Shown: one piece after another, positions 1 to 8,696 of the stretch
Numbering within the stretch: the stretch's first letter is position 1
Layout: each line of letters begins with the position of its first letter
NCBI GenBank assembly: GCA_001931905.2
Contig: MSJI02000572.1
Location: 1-23,689 of the forward strand
Direction: 5' to 3'
DNA length: 23,689 nucleotides
Source of the DNA: Cladosporium sp. IMV 00045
Lineage: Eukaryota; Ascomycota; Dothideomycetes; Cladosporiales; Cladosporiaceae
The notes under the pieces: generated by a model
What the model was told of the DNA's origin: nothing
Databases searched by the model: none
The model's input: only the letters and a program-made list of their open reading frames with translations
Translations under genes and position numbers: made by a program

Positions 1-2
1 CA

Positions 3-95
3 GTTGGTGTTATTACACGCAACCCCAAGCGTGTCGAGAGAAAGAAGGCCGGCAAGCTCAAGGCTCGCAAGATGCCCGCCTGGGTCAAGCGTTAA
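3..95 (+). CDS. Mitochondrial small-subunit ribosomal protein uS9 (3' end only)
   Basis: The last 30 codons and TAA stop of a gene that begins left of the window. The reading frame from base 3 gives the C-terminus RVERKKAGKLKARKMPAWVKR minus its final residue block, i.e. a lysine/arginine-rich tail ending in WVKR. This is the signature of the S9 family: bacterial S9 ends with a VERKK...KARR...KR pattern, and mitochondrial forms of fungi end in WVKR. The tail of uS9 reaches into the decoding centre of the small ribosomal subunit. Cytosolic uS9 (RPS16) ends differently (YR), so the mitochondrial protein is preferred. The assignment rests on 30 residues only; the rest of the gene is not visible. 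Confidence 0.75.
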   Translation, partial: VGVITRNPKRVERKKAGKLKARKMPAWVKR

Positions 96-1961
96 GCGCG
101 TGGACTTGCGCGAGACCACTGTGTCATTATGTACAGAATATGTATTACATACCCAAATTTCCAAGCATCATTCGCAAAGCTCCTTCATCCATTGGACTGC
201 TGGAGAATGTTTCTTTCCCTTGCGGAATACACAGAGAACGAACACTTGCATCTACATGCCATTGCCCTCGACATTTTCCTGCCAGGGATTGGTGTTGGCC
301 ACGACAATCAACCGCTAAATGAGACATAGAAATTCTAACCTCAACAGCATTTGCCAGCTCGAAAGCGACCTACATTCAGCTAACAATGGAGAACGCTTGA
401 TACCGCGACTAGAACAAGCGAGACATGTGTGTTCACCATGTCTACGACAAAGAGCACTGTCTTAATATGCAATACCAGCAAACGTAGGATATCCATGTAA
501 CACTACGTTCATCATTGAGACTCTGATATTTTTCCTGTACCCAACCATCAAGCAGCAACAGCCAACACGAGCAACCATGCCACTTACATATCTCCAAATC
601 CTACCCGGCTAGCCCTCACAAACCGGCTGCACAAAGATCAACGAGTCTCTTCAAAACCTGGAAAGCGAGTTGTAAAGCACCGGATTGATCGGTCATCGTG
701 CAGCCTTGCCTTGTGTCGTGGTAGAAGAGATGGTCGGGAGATGTTGGTCTTCAAAACCAAGGGGCCTGGGAGAGAGGTTGATGCTGTGAGGAGAAACTTG
801 CCCTGTGGTGAGTGTGGATGTTGGGTCTGCGGGAGGTTACTTGGTAAGCACGTTCTTATTTGACATTAGTTTTTGGCGAATCAAGAGTGGTGGCAAGAGG
901 ACGGTATTGATTGGGTTTCCAGATCTATATGTCCGAGCGCTGGAGGAATCGTGTCCTTGTTTGATCAGCTGGGAATTGCGTTGAAGCGTAGGGAACAGCG
1001 AGTCGTTTTCCCGATGATAGAAGGATGTTAGGAAGCTCTAGATGGTTGCTGCTGGTACATGCTAATTAGGCGGACGAGGAGAGCATGTAACAAGGTTGAG
1101 AGAACAGCGCTGTTGCGTGGATGTGTGCGACCCGCTGGCTGGAGCATCCACATAATGTCTTGTGAAGAGCGTGGTGCATCGATGTTGGTGTGCCTTCATT
1201 TGTACATTCGCAGAACTGACTTGGCTGGAGCAATAAGAAAGTGCCCTTGCAGGAGATCTTCCTCCGTTTCATTACCTTATCTTGACTAATTAGTTGGTTG
1301 ATATCATCGATCACCGGAATGCTCACGTGAAGACACGTTATCTGCTGCGTTAGGAGGTATTGAGCTCGAGAACCACAAAACATGTCGATCCGGCTCGCAC
1401 GGCAGAGTTAGCGTTGACGGATTACTGGTCAGATATGACAACACAACGGAAACAACAGTAATACCAACAGCTGAAGTGGTAGCATCTGCATGTCAAACCT
1501 CGAATCGGTAGGTCCTTGCGCGCGCGGAGGAGGGCAATGCTTGATTCACGCCAAGCCCACGAATCTGCCGCGTGGTTTCCTGCATCTGCTCTTTTCCCGC
1601 GCCAACAGATCGACTTTCTCATCCCTTCATGCACCTTATCCACGAATCATTTCGAGGCATAGTGCTATCAGCCATGCTATCTGCAGGGCTACTCTCGCGA
1701 CATGCCGCTGGTACCTGATGATTACCACTTACCCGGCCGGCAGGCTCGGGTGACGCCTTGTGAAGGGAAGGTTTGAGATGACGGATGACGACGAGCTGCG
1801 CTTCCTGTGTGGAAGGTTGATGGCCGATCACGTCGCACCTCACCTTTGCGAACGCTCTCGCGTCTGGTTCTTCCCATCCAGAACTCTGCCGTTTGTTTGT
1901 GTTTGCCCACAACATCGACCTCACGGCTGATCAGGCCATCATTTGCCTAACACGCGAAACA
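96..1961. other. Long gene-free stretch between uS9m and the permease
   Basis: About 1.9 kb without a convincing gene. The first few hundred bases should be the uS9m 3'UTR and the last few hundred the permease promoter and 5'UTR. All open frames here are below about 105 codons, mostly lack an ATG or a family resemblance, and overlap each other on both strands. I see no tRNA-like A/B boxes, no clear repeat and no splice-linked coding signal. Confidence 0.6.
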
Positions 1962-3634
1962 ATGGAGGCTCCAGCGAAGCGCAATAGCATTACGGACGAC
2001 CAGCTGCTTGCCGCGCTCGGCAAAAAGCAGGAGCTCAAGAGGAATTTCTCACCTCTGTCCATGCTTGGTTTGGCCTTCGCCATTCTCAACTCTTGGACTG
2101 CGCTGTCGGCTTCCATGGGACTCGCCTTGCCGTCTGGCGGATCAACCAGCGTCCTTTGGGGTCTGGTAACTGCGGGCATCTGCAACCTTTGTCTATCTGC
2201 TTCGCTTGCGGAGTTCCTCTCTGCATATCCAACAGTACGTACTGAATCTTACATGCTGCTTTCGAGCGGTAGCTGACAGTCTCACAGGCTGGAGGCCAGT
2301 ACCACTGGGTAGCAGTCATCAGCTGGAAATCATGGGTTCCAATCCTCAGCTGGATCACCGGTTGGATCAACGTCTTTGGATGGATGGCTCTCACAGCGAC
2401 TGCCGGTCTTCTTGGTAGCCAGCTGATTGTCGGCATCATACCACTCTACATCCCCTCATACGTGGAGCAAAGATGGCACCAGTTCCTCATCTACATTGGC
2501 TACAACTTGATTGCATTCGTGATCAACGCGTTTGGCAATTCGATCATCCCCTTGGTCAATAAGACCGCCATCACCTGGTCCATTAGTGGTTTCGTTATCA
2601 TCTCGATAACGGTTCTCGCCACCGGTGCTCCAGACTTCAACTCTGCGAAGCTTGTCTTCACCGACTTCCGGAATGAGACGGGCTGGCCAGACGGAATCGC
2701 TTGGCTCCTTGGGCTTTTGCAAGGCGGACTCGGTTTGACTGGGTTCGATGCAACAGCACACATGATCGAAGAAATCCCCAATGCTGCCATTGAAGGGCCT
2801 AAGATCATGATCTACTGTGTCGGCATTGGCCTCACCACAGGATTCATCTTTCTCATGTGCCTCCTCTTCGTGGCCGGCAACCTGGAGAATGTCATCAATT
2901 CCTCATACGGTCCGCTTGGTGCGATTTTCTTCAATGCCACAGGCAACCGAGCGGGGACTGTCTGCCTGACAATCTTCCCCCTCATCTGCCTGGTATTTGC
3001 CGCCATTTCCATCATGACAACGTCCAGTCGCATGACCTACGCATTTGCTCGTGATGGCGGATTGCCTTTTTCGAAGTACTTCTCGCGAGTGCATGCGAAG
3101 CTTGACGTCCCCCTCGAAGCTCTCGCACTCACGCTCCTGGTCGTTGTCATCTTCGGGTGTATCTTTCTTGGAAGCACGAGCGCCTTCAACGCCATCACCT
3201 CTGCGTCTGTCACCGCACTGGGTGTGAGCTATGCCATCCCAATCGCAATCAATTGCTTGCGATGCCGCCGGATGCTGCCTTCAACGCGGTACTTCAAGCT
3301 GCCAGAAGCTTTTGCATGGTTCGCCAACCTTCTTGGTATCGCCTATGTCGTCATCACGACAGTCTTGTTTGTGTTCCCGCCTGAGCTACCAGTCACAGGC
3401 AGCAACATGAACTACTGTATCGTTGCATTTGCAATCGTGTTGCTCATCAGCGTTGTCCAGTGGTTCATCGATGGGCGCAAGAACTTTCATGGTCCCAAGG
3501 TCGAGATCGAAGACCAAGTCCTCGTCGCTGCACCGACCAATGATGGTCCTCCGCCTCCTGGCTCGGCTGTCACCGATGGCAGTGATCATGAGAAACCAAA
3601 GGGAAATGATCCCGCCCACACAGAAGGCGTGTAA
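1962..3634 (+). CDS. APC-superfamily choline / amino-acid permease (Hnm1/ACT-type)
   Basis: Predicted plasma-membrane permease of 539 aa, the usual length for the fungal amino acid/choline transporter (ACT) family. Exon 1 is 1962-2234 and exon 2 is 2288-3634; the 53-nt intron (2235-2287) has GTACGT donor, CTGAC branch-like box and CACAG acceptor, phase 0. The start is the first in-frame ATG (GAAACAATGG, A at -3). About 12 hydrophobic helices follow a polar N-terminus. Family hallmarks visible are LGLAFAILNSW in helix 1, the PTAGGQYHW loop made across the splice (residues about 90-98), GFDATAHMIEE (243-253), and SSRMTYAFARDGGLPFS. The cytoplasmic tail is hydrophilic and proline-rich. The family imports choline, ethanolamine, GABA or related amino acids by proton symport; the exact substrate cannot be read from sequence. 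It is convergent with the beta-mannosidase gene, with no obvious functional link. Confidence 0.9.
2235..2287 (+). other. Intron of the permease gene
   Basis: Donor GTACGT, branch-like CTGAC near the 3' end and acceptor CACAG. Removing it joins PT to AGGQYHW, restoring the conserved APC loop, and also removes an in-frame stop (TGA) at the end of the first open frame. Confidence 0.9.
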
Positions 3635-4213
3635 CGTCTTGTTCACAAAGGCACGTTGTCTCACCACTCTTTCCTTCGCGTAACAGGATGAAATCCTTTT
3701 ATCGTTATACCTTCCGACAAATAACCATGGCGGACTTATTTTCCAATTGTTCCTACTGAAAGCTCTTACGCAAAACAAATTCTTGTCTTTGACCGGCGAT
3801 CACCAAGTACATTGTGCTAACATACATGTCGCACCAGGCTCCTCTACCTGCCGTTCGAACACGCTTTCTGTTAGTGTCTTGTCAGAACGCTTGGATATGC
3901 AAAACCTTATGCAGAATCATTCATCAACATCATATCCAGCGTTGTCTTTATACCCCCTTGTGTTTGCGAAGTATGGTTGATTTCAGCATCAGAATTGCAA
4001 ACAGCCTCTGTCTAAATGTGCTCCATGTATATCGAACAGACGAAAATATCTGAAAGGCATTTCCACAAACGCGCGAACAATTGCAATCATTACTGTCGAT
4101 GCATGAGATCTTTACGTCGTTATGCTCATGACATTCATTCGTCCGCCAAACGCCGTGGCAAGCTTGGATTCACTATTTGATGCTCTGATTGCCCTCTGGA
4201 CGGATGAGATCCA
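3635..4213. other. Convergent 3' intergenic region
   Basis: 579 bp between the stop codons of the permease (+) and the beta-mannosidase (-). It should hold the two 3'UTRs. I see no gene, repeat or clear palindrome in it. Confidence 0.6.
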
Positions 4214-6844
4214 CTATGGTTTCCCCAAATACGTCCATCTCAACGCTTCGCTTTCCAGGCCCAGTCCTCTCACTTTGACAATTTGTTCGTCTCCGGGAGC
4301 AACATCAATAGCACTGTCGTCCACGAGCACCCCTTGTCTCTCTTCAAAGACAAGACCCTTCGTAGGTCGATCTGCTTTGATTCTGATCTGGTGGCCTTCT
4401 CGGACGACTTCAACCCCACGATCGGAGAAGTCAAGGTACTTCAGAGGTTGCGGCCAGTCAGTGTCTCTCGAGACGATCTCTCCATCCACCCAGATTCGCG
4501 CGGCAAGGACATGAGCTTCTTCTGTCGTGTTGTCAATGGTGCCCTTCAGAATCTCGGTCGTACCGTTGGCAACGATCTTGACGTCCTTCTTCACGACCGA
4601 TGACTTGATCTCCTTGCCCGTGGCGATCGAGATGTATCTCAGTTCCACCGTCGCAGTGATCTCAGCAGTCTTGCTACTCGCAACCCAGAGCTCGTAGTCA
4701 CTCGTTTTTGCCGGCCTCGCATGGACGACGCTCCAGTCGTGATGCGCGCGCTTGACCGCGACAGCGATCGGTGCCAGCACCCGCCTCATGGCATAGTAAG
4801 CCGGCTTCTTGCGCTGGAAGTAGTCCACGATCGACCAAGACGTCACCGGCCAGCAGTCATTCAGCTGCCACACCAGCGCACCTCCACAGAATCGCTTCTG
4901 GCCCCACTGCTGTCTCCATCCACGATAGCCGAACATCAGCGCCTCCGCCTGACTGAGCTGCGTGAGGTGGATGAACTTCTCGAGATCCGTCTCGGTGCGG
5001 AAATTCTCAACCAGGTAAGTGGCGATTCTGCGTTCGTGCCCGTCGGCTTTGTTGTGGAAGTCGATCATGTGGCTTTGCGGGTAGAGCTGCAAGGGGTCCG
5101 TGACGTAGTATTTGATCGTGTCGATGTGCGGGAAGGCTTCCATGCCGAACTCGCTGTTGAAGCGGCCGCCGAGCGTGTCGAAGATTTGGTACTTTTCTTG
5201 CGTCCCGTGCCAGACGTTCCATTGGTGCATGTCGCCGACGGTGGGGTTGGAGGAGACGAGACCGTCGCCCCAGGGGGAGCCGGGGTGGTATGGGACGTGT
5301 GGAGTGTGGGATGAGACGACGTCGGGGAGGAGCTTTTCGTAGATGTAGCGCGCTGGGAAGTCGGATTTGAGCCAGTTTGAGGGATCTTTGTCTTCGTAGT
5401 CGTAAGTAAGGTTGTATGATTCCTGGACTTGGTAGTCTTCATTGTTTCCGGCGTAGATGCTCAGACTGGGGTGGTGTCGCAGGCGCTTGGTTTGACAGAC
5501 ACATTCTGCTTCGATCGACTTGAGAATCTCTGGGTAGGCCGGGTAATTGCCACAACCGAACATGAAATCTTGCCAAACCAAGACGCCAAGCTCATCGCAG
5601 ATGTCGTAGAAGGCATCGTCTTCCCAGATGCCACCTCCCCAGACGCGGATCATCACTTGGTATCCGTCTACCATCATCTCTAGCCATTTCCGGTAGCGGT
5701 CTTCCGAGATCCTCGGGGTGAAGCTGTCCGCTGGAATCCAGTCTGAACCTCCGCAAAAGACATCGACGCCGTTGATGCGAAAGTAGAATGTCTTGCCGAT
5801 GGAGTCCGGCTGTTGTACTAGCTCTGTCTTCCTGAAGCCGGTGCGTTTGGAAATGGAATGGAGCTCATGCTCGCCTTTCTTAAGTACTGCGGATACATCG
5901 TACAGCGGCTGTTGGCCATATCCATGCGGGAACCAGAGCCTCGGGTCATTGATGTGGAATTCGAGCTGTGCTTCGTTCTTGTCGTTAATCTCAGCTGATC
6001 CCTTGAAGACTTCCTTGTCATCAAGTCTTGCATTGAACTCTACGATGTCGCCCAGAGATCCTTCAACGGTCGCAGTGATCCTGCCAGTGACTTTGCTCAG
6101 GCTAGGTTCCACTTCGTATTCGAGACGTACGTCCTCAAGGCGAGCCTGGTACGTCTCCAAGCTGACTTCCTTCCACGGTCCACAAGTGGTCAAGACTGGA
6201 CCCCAATCCCATCCACTGGTGTCTGTTAGCAACGGTCAAGTTGGGTGGTCGTAACGCTTACAAGTGGTACTGTGCTTTCCGCACTGCCAACCGAGCCATA
6301 TCACCATTGAAGCCAACCCACTTGTGCTCTGGATGCGCATCTTTGATCTTTTGTGCTTCGGCCAGTGCAGGCTTGAAGTTGATCTCAAGCACGCTGGTCT
6401 CTTCGGACTTCAGTGACTTCGTGACGTCGACGCGGTGGTAGATGAACATGTTGTCGCTTTCAAGGATAGTCTCCCCGTTCAGTCGAACGGTGGCGAAAGT
6501 GTCCAGACCATCGAATGCTAAGATGTGCTTTGTGTCGCTCGTACCTTGAGGCACCGCAGGAAGCTCAACCTTGTACGTCCATGGCTTCGTAGCTACCCAT
6601 TCACAGTCCAGTTCATTGAATCCCAGAAAAGGATCCTTGATTCTGGTCTTCTATCAGCAAAGGCAGAACATATCACTGGATGTTTTTCACCGTACTTGTC
6701 ATGATCTAGCAGATCCAAGTGTACATTTGTTGGAACGCGTGCGACAGATAGCCACTCGTCTGTGTCGGTCTGCTTGAACGACCAGCCGGAAGTCAGCTTG
6801 TTGGATGTAAATGGCTGCGCCATTGTGGGCTTCTTTCTGGTCAT
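4214..6844 (-). CDS. Beta-mannosidase B, glycoside hydrolase family 2 (intracellular type)
   Basis: Hydrolyses terminal beta-1,4-mannose residues of manno-oligosaccharides (EC 3.2.1.25). Three exons on the minus strand: 6844-6696, 6642-6262 and 6215-4214. The 53-nt and 46-nt introns have GT-AG borders and restore the conserved strings DPFLGFNELD and QYHFGWDWGP. The product is 843 aa, the usual size for MndB-type enzymes (about 845). No signal peptide is seen, which fits the cytoplasmic B form rather than secreted MndA. Domain order is an N-terminal jelly-roll, Ig-like domain, TIM barrel with RVWGGG and EDDAFYDICDELG, then C-terminal beta domains. Expected catalytic acid/base is the Glu in GNNED (about residue 436), and the nucleophile is the Glu in NSEFGMEAFP (about 532). 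An ATG at 6823 (836 aa) is equally well placed by context (ACAATG in both); the upstream one is chosen by the first-AUG rule. Confidence 0.92.
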
Positions 6845-7161
6845 TGTGAGAGTTTCAGGCCAGATGGCCTCGGGTGTTGACAATGTATAGACTGCCTAGA
6901 CGGAGAAACAATGTGTTGCTCCGTTGCGCATATGGAGATGATTGGTGGGTCATGGCTAAGCAACCAGATGGCGAAGCGGGGTTGTTGTATTTACGCGGTT
7001 ACGAGGCTGAAATCACAACATGGTCATTTCAAGCAAGATGATGTTACAGCATGGATTCGATAATGTTATTATTTTAAGAAGCATGAATCCAAAGACGGCA
7101 CAAGGTTTACTAAGTCTTCCCGACGATGTACAGGTCACTGTTGCCGCAATGCTAAAATGCA

Positions 7162-7202
7162 TCTCATGAGCTTACCCCAACCCTTACCCTAAGCTCATGA
7201 GA
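7162..7202. repeat. Perfect 13-bp inverted repeat with telomere-like loop
   Basis: Arms TCTCATGAGCTTA (7162-7174) and TAAGCTCATGAGA (7190-7202) are exact reverse complements. The 15-nt loop reads CCCCAACCCTTACCC, and with the following TAA it resembles one and a half degenerate CCCTAA telomere units. Each arm also contains the 8-bp self-palindrome CTCATGAG. It could form a strong hairpin in DNA or RNA. It lies in non-coding DNA, with no neighbouring U-tract to suggest a terminator. Confidence 0.85.
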
Positions 7203-7442
7203 CCAAGCGAATGCACCACAAAAACCATAAACAAAAATCTACTTCCTCTCAAGTCGCGACTGTTGCATAAATGCATAGATGCTGTCATCGCTCGTCCAAT
7301 AAGACCGAACTTGTCTGACGATGCTTTTGCCCGATAATTGCACGGTTTCATCGGCTGCTCAACTAAATGTTCATCGCATGGTACGGTCAAAAAATCGCTC
7401 GTTGAATGTCGACAACCCTCTGATCTTGATGTCTGCATCTAC

Positions 7443-7727
7443 CTATTGTTTCGAAGTGAAGAGCGTGCTCAATACGGGAGTATAATGGCTGGGACGGCAA
7501 TCCACCTGACCGCTACAAATCACTTGGCACCCCTGAAGCTCGACCTTCCAGGTATCTTCTGAACGACGAAGATGAACGTGTCGAAAATAGTAGTCGAGTG
7601 ATCGGTTGAGCTGTTCTAAGGATTCCAAATGAGCGGCCTTTCCAATGGCGTCCCTGGCTTTTGGGGCTTCGAAAACTAAGGCCATCAGCATCCTAGTGTT
7701 GATCATATCTGGCAACCAGCAAAGCAT
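7443..7727 (-). CDS. Doubtful small ORF, 94 aa, unrecognised
   Basis: An ATG-started frame in the intergenic region with plausible composition. Its middle part (KARDAIGKAAHLESLEQLN and onward) would form amphipathic helices, followed by a short Cys-containing part (GCQVICSGQVDC). A second ATG-started frame of 76 codons lies just upstream at 7693-7923 in another phase, but I could not find a convincing intron that joins the two. No signal peptide or known domain is seen. It may be a real small gene, a decayed exon or chance. Confidence 0.2.
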   Translation of the reverse strand: MLCWLPDMINTRMLMALVFEAPKARDAIGKAAHLESLEQLNRSLDYYFRHVHLRRSEDTWKVELQGCQVICSGQVDCRPSHYTPVLSTLFTSKQ

Positions 7728-7991
7728 CTAAGCTAAATAGAAGCATTCGCACCGGCGTATATACTGGATTTGGGAATGAGAAAACAATAGGCCAATAGAC
7801 AGCACCAGAGGCTGTGCAACTCGAAACGACTTTGCGAGGCGAGGCACGCCACTCGACCGCTTTTTGGGTGCGGATCTCGCGGAACTCCACAAGCAAGACC
7901 TCCTTGTGAAGACGCAATGACATGTTGACAGCGGTGGTGGCCTGATGAAGAGACTATGGCCCCTTTTGATCGGACCAGAGTCGTGCTGAAA

Positions 7992-8008
7992 CGTGCTATA
8001 CTAGCACG
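7992..8008. repeat. Short palindrome CGTGCTA-TAC-TAGCACG
   Basis: Seven-bp perfect arms around a 3-nt centre, with another CGTGCT copy just upstream at 7982-7987. It sits at the outer edge of the duplicated unit of the secreted-protein gene and could be a dimeric factor site, but no matching factor is recognised. Confidence 0.4.
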
Positions 8009-8036
8009 CTTCCATTCTTGTCTTCCTCACTGATTC

Positions 8037-8340
8037 AAGAGGATCCGTGCAGACACGGCATCCTCCCGCCGCCCGCGCGAAACCTGACTCCCTCGACTCC
8101 ACGCGGATCTGCACGAAGCGGCCGATCCCCCTCGACCTCATGCAAGCGAGCAAACATCTCACTCTAGTCAGTGGTATAGGACATTGTGGTTCTCTTGCGG
8201 TTCTCCCAGCCGTGCGGGCGGCCCACCATGCTATCGTTTCACAGAACTGCTTCTCACTGTACAGGCCGACCACCGAAGTCTAATACTGCACGCGAAAGGT
8301 ATAGAGCAGACTACGATTCATGACCGCAAGGCACTCCCAA
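8037..8340 (+). pseudogene. Coding-like relic upstream of secreted paralog 1
   Basis: This stretch is homologous to 13490-13750 on the other strand, upstream of the second paralog. The frame through TAT at 8232 shares residues with the other copy at LTVxxDxxSxxLxxxGIExxTIHxxxxxP (here ...GIEQTTIH at about 8298-8321). The bases before it align across the 45-nt intron of the other copy, with the same CTCCCAG acceptor, but the donor GTAAGT is replaced by a GTGGTA-like string. There is no usable ATG and the frame runs out at 8465. I read it as the decayed 3' or internal part of an unidentified neighbour gene that was carried along in the duplication and now lies inside the promoter. The family is not recognised. 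Confidence 0.5.
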
Positions 8341-8435
8341 CAGTGGTCGTCTCACGTACCAACGTCTTCTGCTTCAATCCGGGCAACCGTCATCCAGACC
8401 ATCTGAGCACGGCTGAAATCTTCGGTGATCTGGCA

Positions 8436-8557
8436 AGCCAGTGTTGCAGGTATTCCGGGCGCTGATCAATGCATTGCTCCATGCCTCTCGAGATGCGGAT
8501 ATATAACATGGGGAACTCCTCCCCCAAGGTCAGTCTTTTCTTCTCCATCCAGCATCA
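8436..8557 (+). promoter_or_regulatory. Core promoter of secreted paralog 1
   Basis: TATA box TATATAA at 8500-8506, about 40 nt before the pyrimidine-rich start region TCTCCATCCAGCATCA (8542-8557). Both elements recur at the same spacing upstream of the second paralog. A 14-nt block AGCCAGTGTTGCAG (8436-8449), identical in both genes, lies 50 bp upstream of the TATA box and is a candidate activator site. The 5'UTR is CT/CA-rich and about 150 nt long. Confidence 0.75.
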
Positions 8558-8696
8558 CAATCTCTTTTCATCTCTTTGAATTATCTTCTTTCGCTCTTCA
8601 CGGCTAGTCCATTCGCTATCTCCTCGCTTAACTCCTAATCCAATCACTCCAATTTCCTAATCAACAAACAACAAAACAATCAAACCAACCGACAAA

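Larger units (their letters stand above)
6845..8036. other. Divergent intergenic region upstream of beta-mannosidase
   Basis: 1.2 kb between the start of the beta-mannosidase gene and the duplicated unit of the secreted protein gene. It must contain the beta-mannosidase promoter. It also holds the 13-bp inverted repeat at 7162-7202, a short palindrome at 7992-8008 and one small ATG-initiated ORF at 7443-7727 (separate entries). Nothing else is recognised. Confidence 0.6.

Noticed and set aside
4721..5314. 197-codon plus-strand ORF
   Set aside because: Lies opposite the beta-mannosidase catalytic domain; an Arg/Val/Glu-rich shadow of a GC-rich exon.
8046..8115. 8-bp inverted repeat CGTGCAGA / TCTGCACG
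   Set aside because: The arms are short and widely spaced; expected by chance in GC-rich DNA of this length.
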